DNA of 64,000 nt from Sinotaia quadrata (taxonomy: Eukaryota > Mollusca > Gastropoda > Architaenioglossa > Viviparidae), in contig CM054179.1 of the NCBI GenBank assembly GCA_028829895.1, positions 68,772,391 through 68,836,390 on the forward strand. Direction: 5' to 3'. The translations under genes and the position numbers were made by a program. The notes beneath the pieces are model-generated. The model was not told the origin of the DNA and ran no database searches. It saw only the letters and a program-made list of their open reading frames with translations. Positions 1 through 11,689 of this stretch are shown here, piece by piece (the stretch's first letter is position 1; every line of letters begins with the position of its first letter).

Positions 1-119
1 AAAGTGTTTGTGGAACTGAGAAGAGTGCCAGTAATGTACCTGTAAAGTAACAAGAAATTTCCAAATTGGCTGTCATGAGGCAAATAAATTTAATCACAGT
101 AACTACCAATATAGCAAAT

Positions 120-380
120 ATTTCGTAGAAAGTAAAACAAAGAAGGAAAGGAACACTCAGATAAAGAGAGAGCCAAACATCTGAGTTAAAGACAAAGAAA
201 TAAAGACAAACAGCAATGAGACCGAGGCTGAGAAAAACAGGCACACATGGACACAGAGAGTAGGAGAGATACCGGACAGAAACACAGAGAGAATGAGAAG
301 AAAGTAAGAGACTGAGAATAGTGAGAGATTGAGAAGAGAGAGAGAGGTTGAGAAGAAGAGATGCAGACGGACAGACAAAA
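120..380. repeat. Purine-rich low-complexity tract
   Basis: Degenerate GAGA/AGAGAG-rich DNA with interspersed acaga and gagaa words. The long open frame on the minus strand here is only the pyrimidine complement (a Ser/Leu/Phe-rich translation) and is not a gene. Confidence 0.7.
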
Positions 381-870
381 CAGAAAGAAAAAATCAACAC
401 GACGGCGCTCTGCTACCTCCTTGGTAAAACCATAGTTCCAAAAAGAAGCTATTTTCTATTTATAGAGTGCAAACTGTACACAGAATGAGCATTAGCTGGT
501 GCTGAAATGATGCATTCTTGAAAAGAGAAGATTAGAAAAACTATCAAGTTACAGAGTTAGACATATATTGTTAAGGAAAGATTATCAGCAGTGTGTGTGA
601 GAGCGTGTGTGTTTGTGGGTGGGTGGGGGGAGAGTATGTTAAAACCAATTCTACGCGTTACTGATTATCAATAATAAAGAAGTGATCACGTGTTTTAATG
701 AGATAAATTTCACCGTGATCGTTGTGTTTATTTGTAGGTGTATCTGGTGTACAGAATTATCTTGCTCTTCAAGTCGCTGGCCATTCACCAAACAATCATT
801 GCCCACGGAACTGACTGCCTCCAGTCGCCCCACTTTCGTCCGAGACTTCAGATGAAACACACCATTTCTG
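381..870. other. Non-coding stretch, nothing recognised
   Basis: Holds a short GTGTGT/GGGTGGG tract near 592-632 and otherwise unique AT-rich DNA. The overlapping opposite-strand frames at 651-995 are short, have no recognisable domain and run into the adjoining tandem array. Confidence 0.5.
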
Positions 871-1034
871 GTTTAGAGTGTAAGCACTTCATTACGGGTT
901 TTGAGTGTAAGCACTCAATCACCGATTTTGAGTGTAAGCACTCCTTTATTAGGTTTGAGTGTAAGCACTCCATTTTGTCAGGTCATAACCCATGAAGCAC
1001 TCCATTTTGTCAGGTCATAACCCATGAAGCACTC
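871..1034. repeat. Minisatellite, 27-bp then 32-bp units
   Basis: Four 27-bp units start near 876, 903, 930 and 957. Each contains the dyad GAGTG-taag-CACTC or a near copy. The pattern then changes to two 32-bp units starting at 965 and 997 that keep the GCACTCCATT word, so two period classes share one core. Confidence 0.9.
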
Positions 1035-1104
1035 ACAATTTCAAGAGATACGTATTCACCCACGCACGTAAGATTTAGATTCCTGAACATATACTAATTT
1101 TAAC

Positions 1105-1790
1105 ATCGAGGTACGTATTCCCTCAAATCTACTACAATTTTTTCAATCAGAGTTGTATTCCCTCAAATCTAGCACATTGAAATCTAATCTTTCAATCAGA
1201 ACTGTACTCCCTCAAATCTAGCACAGTTAACATCCAATATTTCAATCAGAATTGTATTCCCTCAAATCTAGCACATTTAACATCCAATATTTCAATCAGA
1301 ATTGTATTCCCTCAAATCTAGCACATTTAACATCCAATATTTCAATCAGAATTGCATTCCCTCAAATCTAGCACAATTCATTCAATCAGAATTGTATTCC
1401 CTCAAATCTAGTTCAAGGTTTTCAGAGTTGTAATCCCTCAAATGGATCACACTGAACATCTAGACTTTCAGAGCTCTATTCCCTCAAATCTAGTACACGT
1501 CATTCAATCAAAGCTCTATTCCCTCAAATCTAGTACACGTCATTCAATCAAAGCTCTATTCCCTCAAATCTAGTACAAGTCATTTCATCAGAGTTCTATT
1601 CCCTCAAATTTAGCACATTGATCATCAAAACAGCATTCTCTCAGACCTAGCACATTTAAAATCGAATCTTTCAATCAGAACTGTAATCACTCAAAGTTAG
1701 CACGAGTCATTCAATCAGAATGGTATTCCCTCAAATCTAGCACACTGATCACCTAGTCATTCCATCAGAAATTGCATTCACTAAAATGTA
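1105..1790. repeat. Minisatellite, ~50-bp unit, about 14 copies
   Basis: The word TTCCCTCAAATCTAGCACA recurs throughout. In the best-preserved part (1256-1356) the period is exactly 50 bp. Flanking copies vary in length and sequence, so this is an old array. Confidence 0.92.
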
Positions 1791-2089
1791 ACACTTTCAA
1801 CATTTAGTTATGTTTAGGAAGTTGTTGTATTCGCTTAATAAAGACCTATGCAGCTGTTATACTTTGTAATTCCACCAGCCGTTGTATTTTCTCATATTGA
1901 GCGAATTCATTCATTAATATGATTATTTCATATTATTTTTTTCGATGTATTTCTTCATTAAATTTATTCACAACCTAAAGCTAGTAACTCTATCGGCAGC
2001 TTTACTCGTTCCATACACACAACCAGCTATACTCGTTCTTTACTCGTTCAGAAAACATCGCCAGTTATAATTAAATCGTTCATTACTCG
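1791..2089. other. Degenerate repeat-like spacer
   Basis: Contains scattered words such as CTCGTTC, CATTACTCGTTCAG and CATTAAT that resemble decayed tandem copies. There is no coding signal. Confidence 0.4.
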
Positions 2090-2490
2090 TTCAGTAATAT
2101 AATCACTAGCTGTATTCGCTCATTAATGACACATAAACAACTATAGCTAGCCATTCTATCAGCAAATGTATTTGCTCAGTAATGACATATCAATATATAT
2201 AGCTAGTCATTCTGCCAGCAACTGTGTTTGTTCAGTAATGACACATCAACGCCTATAGTTAGTCATTCTGCCAGTAAGTGTGTTTGCTCAGTAGTGACAC
2301 ATCAACACCTATAGCTAGTCATTCTGTCAGCAAATGCGTCCGCTCAGTAATGTCTTCAATCAGTAAGTGTATCCGCACAGTAATGACACATCAACAGCCA
2401 TAGCTAGTCATCATATTAGCAACCGTGTCCGTTCAGTAATGACACATCAGAAACTGTAGCTAGTTATTCTGTCACCAGTTGTACTGGCTG
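2090..2490. repeat. Minisatellite, 56-bp unit, about 7 copies
   Basis: The words AGTAATGACACATCAAC and TATAGCTAGTCATTCTG alternate. ACACATCAAC-type words at 2185, 2241 and 2297 give a 56-bp period. Confidence 0.9.
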
Positions 2491-3369
2491 AATAATGACA
2501 CATTCCAGTCCAAATGTTCGTAATGTTCCTCTGCCACGAACATGCGTTATAAGGATCTGGAATCTCAGTGTCTTGTATCAAGTGTCACGAATCTGCTGAT
2601 GTTCATTTACACTGAGATAATCGATCACACTTATCGTCATAAATCATGACGCACAAGTATTTACGACAACGAGACGAGCAGCAGTACGACATAATACCTC
2701 TTTACGTCTGGCCAGTAGCATTCGTACTGTGATCACTGACGAATTCACATCTAAAGTATACCTTTTCACTGACTTAAAAGAAAACTGTCGATTATTAGTC
2801 ATGCGGTAAGGGCAGGGAGGTGAGGTGGTGGCGGCGGAGAACTGTACACTGGTCGGTTAGACTTTCCTAACAGCGGTGGTGGTTATTGATACTTTTAACT
2901 CAAATTACTCATCGAGTCTGTTTAAGCAAGTTTGCGGTGTCTTTGGGAGAAGTCTACTGTTGACAAAATTGTCGCATGATATTTGAAGTGATTGCATTCG
3001 TACAATTAGCTCTGTTGTCTTACACGTGAAGACCAAAGCCACCCACAAACAGCCATGCAAAGTATCAACTCTGTATAAACTATCTGTAGCGATTCAACAC
3101 TTTGCCTATGTACAGAAAGTGCTGTAAAATAAGAATCAATACAAGACTTTTACAATTACATTAACGAATACACGGTTACACTACAGTACACTCTACAGAG
3201 CAAACATCACGGTAAACTTTATTAAGAACGTAATAACAAAACTTTAAATTTCGCAAGTTTTGTTGTCACAAATCGGTGCAGCCTAACCATAATCTGTTGT
3301 CTACTAGTTTTGTTCACTAATTAGTAATAGATCTTCAAGTGTGCATTATGAGTGATTCTTTAACTAACC
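2491..3369. other. Unique non-coding DNA
   Basis: About 880 bp with mixed composition and a small G-rich patch at 2808-2880. I see no tandem period, no open frame of note and no recognisable RNA gene. Confidence 0.5.
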
Positions 3370-3545
3370 TAGAATGTATTCAGTACTTAGTTCATGATTG
3401 GTGACTCCTAGACTGTATTTAGTTTTTAGTTCATAATTGATGACTCCTAGATATATTCAGTACTTATTTTGTGATTGGTTACTCCTAGAATGTATTCAGT
3501 ACTTAGTTCATGATTGGTTACTCCTAGATATATTCAGATTTTAGT
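3370..3545. repeat. Minisatellite, ~38-bp unit (short array)
   Basis: About four to five copies of a unit containing GATTGGTGACTCCTAGA and GTATTCAGTACTTAG. The same unit forms the larger array at 5218-5725, on the far side of the R1 repeat copy. Confidence 0.88.
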
Positions 3546-3557
3546 TTGTGCGACAGA

Positions 3558-4165
3558 TTAAATTTGCCCCTTCCTATTTTAAATTTAAATTGTTATATAA
3601 ATTACTAAACTGTCAGAGTTGCCCGACCTTGGGCACTCGTTACAGTGTTATTTTTGATAGTGTCTGAGTTAAAGTAAACAGCTCGAGGCAAGAATATTCT
3701 AGATTGTTGATATAATGCAACCTAAGTGAATAGTTTTCTATTATCCAATGATTATTATTTATGAGAACGAGACTAGCTAAGTGTCTGAGTTTAAGGAGTT
3801 CACTTGCTGTAGAAAATTCTGTTCTCTAATCACTTTTGAATTCAGAGTGGAAGGAAGAAGTCCAGCTTTGAAAGGCAGTTTTTAGCTTTATAGTGAGTAA
3901 AACTGACTGGTTGAGAGAGAATGGACTTAGAAACATTTCATGCATTATCGTTATTAATATGTTATACTTCTCATGAGCTGAACTATGTGAAGTGATTTTT
4001 ATTACTACAAGTGTTGAACTAACTGTTCACATGTAGTTTGCTAAGAAAAATGTGACATTGTTTGATATGATTTACTTCTTGTGCCACATTTGTGGATTGG
4101 GCTAATGAAAACCATTGCAGGAAATTCTAAATTGAGAATGGAGTGTGAGTTGGAGTGGAGTTATA
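3558..4165 (+). mobile_element. R1 repeat, copy 1 (unclassified, ~600 bp)
   Basis: Interspersed repeat shared with 17024-17608 (same strand), 21980-22445 (opposite strand) and a fragment at 6405-6645 (opposite strand). Landmarks in order are TAAATTTGCC at the left, GACCTTGGGCACTC, TTATCCAATG, GAACGAGAC, GACTGGTTGAGAGAGAATGG and a CATTGCAGGAAA end. No long open frame, clear terminal inverted repeats or A-tail is visible. It could be a non-autonomous DNA element or a SINE/LINE derivative. Its repeat nature is certain; its class is not. Confidence 0.85.
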
Positions 4166-4725
4166 TTGTAATGAACAGGAATCTTAGGTTTGCTTCTTAA
4201 TTATATTTTACAGGGAGCAAGTGGCCTTTTGAGTTTCCCCTTTTGATTCTTGAGTGTTGAGTTTCAAGTGTCAAGCATACAGTTACCTCCATGTGTTCAC
4301 CAGTTATAAACTTGAATGACTGAGAAGATGCAGGGAATATCTGTTGCAGTGTGTATAAGCATAAGGGAGTATGCTATGCAGTTTGATGTATCAAAGCAAA
4401 GGATGCTAAGTACATGAGTAAAGCAAAGTTACAAGAATCATTGTGTTCTGCTTGAAGGAACTGACATGTTGAGGAGAGTGCTGAGGTTTGTTGGAGAATA
4501 TAGTAGTGCATCAGTGTTTTTCTACCTGTGTGGGCGAAGGCACGTGTTGACATGGACATTGTGACATTGTTGTAAAAAAAAAGACTGTTGAAGCAAAGCT
4601 TAATCCAGATCATGTAAAAGAGTTCAATAATCTACCTCTAATAACTCCATTTCTATTCTCTCATAGGACTAACATGTGATTTGTAATGACTTAATTGTTT
4701 AATTGTAATTATATTATATATATAT
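4166..4725. other. Non-coding spacer
   Basis: Unique AT-rich DNA with no domain-bearing open frame. The 79-codon minus frame at 4374-4613 has no recognisable homology and no splice context that I can see. Confidence 0.5.

Positions 4726-4791
<66 letters not shown>
4726..4791. repeat. (GA)n microsatellite
   Basis: Uninterrupted GA dinucleotides for about 66 bp, preceded by a TA-rich tract. Confidence 0.98.
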
Positions 4792-4795
<4 letters not shown>

Positions 4796-5217
4796 GTAAA
4801 TATATTATCCAAATGTGAGTTCATGGAATATTGATATCAAGTAATCTATTTCATTGTAATTGTCATATTTATATTTGATTGTTCATTTAATAAATTGACT
4901 TTCTTATACACATTGATAATCTTATGTCGGAGAAGAAAGTGGGTGGATAGGGCTCGCTAAATATAAAGTCAGATTTGTCTTCTCCTTTAGTAAGACGTTC
5001 TCCGCCTATGGAAAGATCGTGTGACTGTAAATTTTGTTTTAATTTGTGGAATAGAGAAAACGTTTACAGTGCCAAAATATCTGCCAAGTGAGAGAGACGA
5101 GTGGTATCTGCTGAAGGATTGTTAATAAAATAAATTAATATTCTCATCACTTGTAATTAGTTATGAAAGGTTAATTAATAATAATAATTTTCATTAACTA
5201 AGTGGCATGCCCATCAC
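4792..5217. other. Non-coding spacer
   Basis: AT-rich DNA between the GA tract and the 38-bp array. No gene or repeat recognised. Confidence 0.5.
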
Positions 5218-5725
5218 AGTTTGTGATTGGTGACTCCTAGATGTATTCAATACTTAGTTTGTGATTGGTGACTCCTAGATGTATTCAGTACTTAGTTTGT
5301 GATTGGTAACTCATAGATGTATTCAGTACTTAGTTTGTGATTGGTTAGTCATAGATGTATTCAGTACTTAGTTTGTGATTGGTAACTCATAGATGTATTC
5401 AGTACTTAGTTTGTGATTGGTTAGTCATAGATGTATTCAGTACTTAGTTTGTGATTGGTAACTCATAGATGTATTCAGTACTTAGTTTGTGATTCTTTAC
5501 TCCTAGAAAGTATTCAGTACTTAGTTTATTGTTGGTTACTCCTAGAAAGTATTCAGTACTTAGTTTATTGTTGGTTACTCCTAGAAAGTATTCAGTACTT
5601 AGTTTATGGTTGGTTACGCCTAGAATATATTCAGTCCTTTGTAGTTGGTTACTCTAGAATATATTCAGTCCTTTGTAGTTGGTTACTCTAGAATATATTC
5701 AGTTCTTTGTAGTTGGTTACTCTAG
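5218..5725. repeat. Minisatellite, 38-bp unit, about 13 copies
   Basis: Exact 38-bp spacing, for example GATTGGTGAC at 5225 and 5263. The left half carries GATTGGTAACTCATAG-type units and the right half GTTGGTTACTCCTAGAA-type units, so sub-variants are blocked along the array. The open frame at 5455-5691 merely reads the units. Confidence 0.95.
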
Positions 5726-6404
5726 CAGCGTCTTTCATTGTGCGCCTCAAATTGTTCTCCATGCATGCTATGAAACAATTCATGTAGACTGTTTGTCACA
5801 CTTCAGTGGCGAACAAACGCCTGGCATATTATAGGTCCGCATATCAGTAGTTTACGCTGGCTAAATCTAACCAAAAATCTTCTTGGATCTGTAGTCAGGT
5901 ATCATATCAGGACAATGACCTGTTGTAGTAGTGATCTCCATGTCAAACGCCCATTTGCTTTAGTTGAATGTGCTAAGTAGGTGAGAGTTTGATGTTATGT
6001 CTGAATGACAAAATGCTTGCCATTTCTGGACAGCCCAGACATTTCTGATATAATCTTTCTCTAAAGTCACAAAATTTTGTTCATCTGCATTTAACGTATG
6101 GCCGGAGTAAGCTGCTACATCAATATGGCGCCTAGCTCTGTATTACTCGCATCAGTTTGGAGTACAAATTCTTTATCAAAATTTGGTACGATAAGGACAG
6201 GAACTAGTGACAAACAGTCTTTTAAACTGGTAAAACTGGTTTCACACTCCTCACTCCAGATCAATATCTCTAGACTGTCTATACTAATCAAATCAATGAT
6301 AGCAGGGAATTTGGGGATGAGTTTCTAATAATAACTGGCCAATCCCAATATCAAAGTGATTAGAATATAAAACTTCAACAAAAAATAAAAAACTTTCAGT
6401 CCAT
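5726..6404. other. Non-coding spacer
   Basis: About 680 bp without tandem structure. The 76-codon frame at 6098-6328 has no recognised domain. Confidence 0.5.
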
Positions 6405-6645
6405 CCCCATTGGATGAATTTGTTATAATCAAGTGTGAGACTATTAGTCAGAAAAGCTACTCATCAGTTGGAAATGGTTTGGATTGCTTCAGCAAGTTCT
6501 AGCATATTCTCCAACTGAGTTGTTTACTCCAACTTTGACAAACTTATCATCACAAGCAATGCCCAAGGTCGGGTCATGTTAACATTGCCAACATATATAT
6601 AATTAGTACGATTAGAAATAGGGATAGGCAAATTTCTTCCTCAGC
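6405..6645 (-). mobile_element. R1 repeat, copy 2 (fragment)
   Basis: Inverted relative to copy 1. It contains CCATTGGAT, CTACTCATCAGTTGGAAATGG and AATGCCCAAGGTCGGG, and ends with AGGCAAATTTCTTCC, the complement of the R1 left end. The half beyond CCATTGGAT is missing. Confidence 0.75.
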
Positions 6646-7613
6646 TTTATATTTTGCTGGTGATGGTGGTCGTATTAAAATGCTATGTTTAGTACAATTT
6701 TTATATAAAGGAATTTCTTAGTTAATTAGATCGACATAGAACAAAGCAAAACAAAAAATAAATTTTAAATAAGGAAACACACAAAAATGCTAGATCAGAA
6801 TTTCTGGACTCCATTCCATCCCTTAGACACAAAATATCACAATGTCCCCCACCCACCCACCCCAACTCTCTGCGTGACGTACTTTATAAACAGCCCCTAA
6901 TGCCAAACCAAAAGTTAGAAATTAACTCGATTACGAGTGGGCGTGGCATGGTTTGAGCTCGAGCTTTATTGAGCATGGCTGTACATTCTCGAGGTTGTGT
7001 GCTGAGGTCAAGGTGAAAGAATGCACACATCTTGCTTACTGTATTTATTTTGTTAGTTTGTTAGTTTGGTTTCGTGTATTCCAAGTATGCATGTGTTCTA
7101 AAAGACTATTTTAGAAAAAATCTTATACAGAAAGACGTGCATATTTCAAATGATAGCCATTGAATTTTTTAGATTTTCTTCACTTACTCCCCTTCCAAAT
7201 GTCTATCCCTTTTTCACTCTTTAAATTGCAACTTGATTAACGACACTTTTTTTATACTTGTTCTGCCTAAGGGAAAAAGTTGAATCTATATTTAAAATGT
7301 TAATTTGTTCGTGGTGTTTGAGAAGAAAAACAATAACTCTGGCGATAATTAACAAACGCTGGGGAGTGTCGATGTACATGCTGAACACAACTACTGACTT
7401 GAAAGCTACCGTCTTTGCAGCATTATCGACTAAAGACAACGTTGATTCTAAGGAGAACAAAACTGACGACTTTAAACCAGTGTGCTTTGTTCCGAAGCTT
7501 TAAGTCGATGGCAGACGAACAAATTAGAGACATTTCTTTAGTGGACATTTTGAAGATGGAAAACGCTTTACTGGTCTTTCCTAACGAGAAGCAGCTATAC
7601 ATATAAACGCGTG

Positions 7614-7617
<4 letters not shown>
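6646..7617. other. Non-coding spacer
   Basis: Includes a C-rich run near 6845-6865. Several overlapping frames on both strands at 7221-7606 have no recognisable domain and end in the GT microsatellite. I do not call a gene. Confidence 0.45.

Positions 7618-7679
<62 letters not shown>
7618..7679. repeat. (GT)n microsatellite
   Basis: About 31 uninterrupted GT units. Confidence 0.98.
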
Positions 7680-7680
<1 letters not shown>

Positions 7681-7739
7681 CAATGTTTGTGATATGCATA
7701 TGTGCATGGGTCAGAGAAAGAGAGAATCAGTGATAAAGC

Positions 7740-8215
7740 AGTTAGACAAAAATAATTGTATTTATGTTTGCACCTGTGTGTGTGAGCCTAATAAACAGAA
7801 TTTTAAAAATGTCAACATGTGTGTTTGTGTACATATATTTAAAAATATTAATGTTTATGCGTGCACGCCTAGAAATATCTGTATGCGTGAATATTTAAAA
7901 ATATCTATACTTATATGTGAATCTATACAATACTTTCTGCTTACATGTACCTCTATATATACAAAAATATGTGTTGTCTGCACGCATGTGTATAAAAATA
8001 TTTGTTTTGTCTGCCTTCTTGCATAAAATTATTTGTTGTTTCTATATTATATATAAAAATATTTGGTGTGTCTAAATTCTTGCATAAAAATATTTGTTGT
8101 GTCTGCATGTATGTATCAAAATATTTATTTTGTTTGCATGTACATGTATGTACAAAAAATATCTTTGTTTACATGTACAAGATTTTGTGTTAAGTATGTA
8201 TTATAAAAATATTTA
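7740..8215. repeat. Degenerate minisatellite, ~45-bp unit
   Basis: Recurring words AAAAATATTTG and TGTCTGCATGTATGTAT with a loose period of 40-50 bp. Cys/Val-rich open frames across it are translations of the repeat. Confidence 0.75.
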
Positions 8216-8382
8216 AAATAATTGTGTGCGTTTGTAAAATATTTTTTATGTTTGCCTGGTTGTATTTACATGTGTGTCTGTGTGCGTGTGCTGCATGAGC
8301 AAAATATTTTAAATTAATATTCGCACGCATATTCTAAGGCCATTAGTGAAGTCGAGAACAAATTAAGCTTTAAAACAGTTAC

Positions 8383-8587
8383 TTACGTTTCTCGCATTGT
8401 TACAACATGATATCATCATTATCAATTACTATTGCGTACTTCCCATTTGATATCTTTCATTTACGTCTCTCGCATTGTTACAACATAATATCATCATTAT
8501 CAATTACTATTGCGTACTTCCCATTTGATATCTTTCATTTACATCTCTCGCATTGTTACAACATAATATCATCATTATCAATTACTA
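8383..8587. repeat. Tandem repeat, 78-bp unit, 2.6 copies
   Basis: Copies start at 8383, 8461 and 8539. They are nearly identical, with only a few substitutions, so the duplication is recent. Confidence 0.96.
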
Positions 8588-8929
8588 AATATTAGTTCCT
8601 TCATCCAAATCAACAGCATTAATAATAATGCAAATGTCATGGGCAGTAGTAGTGATTTCTAGTCTGAATGACGTCTCTGTTGGTTAAGTGATCAGATCTA
8701 TTGGTTTCCAATCCATCGCGGAATCTGGAAAGCCCCTTGGCTCTTTCCCTTGAGATCAGCTGTCAGGTGTGGAGCTAGTTCGATTGAGATTCCCTGCAGT
8801 TTGGTCGGATAACATTCCGTTGCGGGAGTGGTTTTCTAAGTCCCTGATTACCATAGTTACCATTTCTGCTTTCACTCTCTAGTCTCTGGATTTCTTGCCT
8901 GAGCCTCAGTTTGCTGAGCTATCCTGTTT
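8588..8929. other. Non-coding spacer
   Basis: Mixed-composition DNA. Weak Pol III box-like words near 8681 and 8703 were judged too closely spaced to call a SINE. Confidence 0.4.
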
Positions 8930-9340
8930 TTCACTTCACCCTTTTTCTCGTCATGTCTTATTTCTCTCTTTCCCTCTCTGTTTCTCCCAATTTATCTCTC
9001 TCTCTCACTGTGTGTGTCTTTCTGTTCCTCTGTTTTTCCTAATCTCTCTCTCTCCTCTCTCTCACTCTCTTTCTCTCTCTCTCACTGTGTATGTCTTTCT
9101 ATCCCTCTCTGTTTCTCTCACTGTGGGTGTGTTTTTCTCTCACTCTCTCCTTCTGTCTCTTTCTTTTTATCTTTACTTTATGCTCTCTCACTTTTCTTTC
9201 TCTTCTTATTTCTCTCTTTCTCTCTTTTTTTCTGTCTCTTTCATTTCTGTTCTGTTCTGTTGGTTCTTTCTTTCTTTCTTTCTCTTTCTTTCTTTCGTTC
9301 TTTCTTTCGCTCTTTCGCTCTTTCTTTTTATTATATTTGA
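8930..9340. repeat. Polypyrimidine CT-rich tract
   Basis: About 400 bp of TCTC, TTTC and CTTT words, changing to pure TTTC tetramers at 9265-9325. All three plus-strand frames and one minus frame stay open for this reason alone. Confidence 0.93.
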
Positions 9341-9565
9341 TACTAAACATTTAAAAAGTACGATTTACTAACATATAAACCAATAACACGGGAGTTGACG
9401 ATTGCAAGTCGCTAAGTCCCACTCAGTCCCAGACAGCTACCACTTAATGTCTCTTTTACCCCTGTCAACAATGTGAGTTTTGGAGAACGAATTTCATCCA
9501 CGCTCTTCAATCCACCTCCACTGGTCACCAACGTTTGCTTTCACCCAATTAACTAGTCAAGTTTT
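9341..9565. other. Non-coding spacer
   Basis: No period or coding signal seen. Confidence 0.4.
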
Positions 9566-9718
9566 AATACTAGTCACTAGATGACAAGAAATGGAACACG
9601 GTTAACCGTTGAATGAAATACTAGTCACTAGCTAACAAGGGATAGGATTCAATTAATTGTTGAAAGAAATACTAGTCACTAACTGACAAGAATGAAATGC
9701 GATGAACTGTTGAAGGAT
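9566..9718. repeat. Minisatellite, 51-bp unit, 3 copies
   Basis: Units start at 9566, 9617 and 9668. The first two contain the odd palindrome CTAGT-c-ACTAG; the third has one mismatch. Confidence 0.93.
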
Positions 9719-10325
9719 AAACTACTAAAGAAAAAAAAAGACAAACAGAAATTAGGTACACAATTTCTTTTGGAAATAAAATTGAATAAACAATTCCATT
9801 AATAAAAAATTCTGATTTAATTTGACTTTCTATTATTGTTTACTTCTTTTGTTCATTTTATTTTTTTCCCTGAGAAATTGGGCCAAGGCTCAAAATAGTT
9901 TTCTACGTATGAAGTTCATGCTTGCAATTAGGATATTATGGGGATACTTTGAGGATTTTTTAATTTTGTTTGCGATCATGTTTATTTATTCGACAGGTAT
10001 AGTTTTATTGAGTTTTCGAGGAAATAGTTCACTTTTATCCCTTTTACGACGGACTGATATAGCTGATGCGATGTAACTGGTTTTCTTCAATTTTTAATAA
10101 TTTAAAGGATAAAAGAGACACAGTTTCAGTTTAAATAAAAAAGACAAAGGAAGAAATATACTATCACTATGGACGCTACATCACCAATATCGACAGTGAA
10201 TAAGAACACAGGTCAAAAGTTCAAATTAACAATTAATGGAAATAAAGCAAAACTGTCAGTTCGGATATCAATATAGCATAAGACGTCATCACAATTAAGT
10301 AATTAAAGAATATAATACACTCTAG
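9719..10325. other. Non-coding AT-rich spacer
   Basis: An 84-codon plus frame at 9822-10076 looks hydrophobic but has no recognised domain. No splice partner is evident. Confidence 0.45.
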
Positions 10326-11110
10326 TATGTTCTTAAGTTATATGTACTGTCTTAAGTTATATGTGAAGTACTGTATTATACCACTCTGTTATGTGTAGTA
10401 CTAAATTATAGCCCTATATATGTGCTCTATGTAAAGTACTATTTCTGCTCTATGTAATACTGTATTATAGCCCTCTATTTGTGCTCTATGTAACACTGTA
10501 TATTAGCCCACTATTTCTGCTCTATGTAATACTGTATTATAACCTTCTATATGTGCTCTATGTAATACTGTATTATAGCCCTCTATTTGTGCTCTATGTA
10601 ATACTGTATTATAACCCACTATTTGTGCTCTATGTAATACTGTATTATAACCCTCTATTTGTGCTCTATGTAATACTGTATTATAGCCCTCTACTATGTT
10701 CTATGAAAAGTACATGTATTGTATTAAAATAATCTATTCTGATATATATGTATAATAGCCCTATATTATGCTCTTGTATATTATATCTCTCTATTATGGT
10801 TTATGTAAAGTACTGTATTAGCCCTCTTTTTGTGCTATATGTAGTGTACTGTATTAGCCCTCTATTTGTGATATATGTAGAGTACTGTATTATATCCCTC
10901 TGTTATGGTCTATGTATAGTACTGTATTATTGCCATTTATGTTCTCTATATAGTACTGTATTGTTGCCCTTTATGTTCTCTATATATAGTACTGTATTAT
11001 ATCCCTCTATTATACTCTTTGTAAAGTATTGTATTATAGTCCTCTATTCTACTCTTTATATAGTACTGTATTATATCCCTCTTTTATGGTTCTATGCATA
11101 TTACTCTATT
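10326..11110. repeat. Minisatellite, 36-bp unit, about 20 copies
   Basis: GCTCTATGTAATACTG recurs with exact 36-bp spacing in the core (for example 10555 and 10591) and looser spacing to the right. Each well-preserved unit holds the perfect 13-nt dyad TAATAC-T-GTATTA. Confidence 0.95.
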
Positions 11111-11689
11111 CGTATGTGTAATGTGTACTTTAAATGCATGTTGCCGTACACATTGAACTGAAATGAATGTATGGCAAGAACTGAGTTTCGTGCTGTTAAC
11201 AGTAGTCCCACAAGTGCTATTCATCAATCGAAGGATTCTGGGGAGTGTAACATCAGACATCTATGTTTCAGAAGACTTATAGCGCACGTTCACAAAAACA
11301 TGAAGGCAAATAAATTACATTCTAGGAAAGTCAAGTAGTTATTTTGAAAAATAAGGCAAATAAATTACATTCTCAGGAGGTCACGTAGTTATTTTGAAAA
11401 ATAAGGATGGTGATGGTTATGATGGTGGGTAGGATGGAGGTTGTGGTACCATCCTTGTCAACCTAGATCTTTCATTGAAGCAAGTCCAGACTGTAGACTG
11501 AAAAATGGTCCTTGACATTATTTGCAGCCTTTTCATCTCCACTGCCACATTCTCTGTTAATTACACCAGTCATTTTTTTTTTAAATCTTTCCTCTGGAAA
11601 TCATTATGTAAACTATCCTCGAGAAAACATAATCCATCAGTCAGTCAATGACGGACTTGCACCACATCAAGAGTAAAGAAGAAGTGTAA
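11111..11689. other. Spacer with a short tandem duplication
   Basis: The segment around 11308-11405 holds two copies of an about 60-bp unit beginning GGCAAATAAATTACATTCT and ending TTTTGAAAAATAAGG. The rest is unique DNA with no gene seen. Confidence 0.7.

Noticed and set aside
7221..7606. Overlapping frames of 60-80 codons on both strands before the GT tract
   Set aside because: No recognisable domain, no splice partners, and mutual overlap on both strands.
7423..8026. Open frames rich in Cys-Val or His-Thr on both strands
   Set aside because: They are translations of the GT microsatellite and the adjoining degenerate tandem repeat.
8670..8715. Possible tRNA-derived SINE head (TGGTTAAGTGA and GGTTTCCAATCC)
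   Set aside because: The A-like and B-like boxes are only about 12 bp apart, much closer than in a real tRNA-type promoter, and no tail or second copy was seen.
8895..9371. Four long overlapping open frames on both strands (up to 158 codons)
   Set aside because: They follow from the polypyrimidine tract, which has few stops in any frame. Composition is almost only Ser, Phe and Leu, or Arg, Lys and Glu on the other strand.
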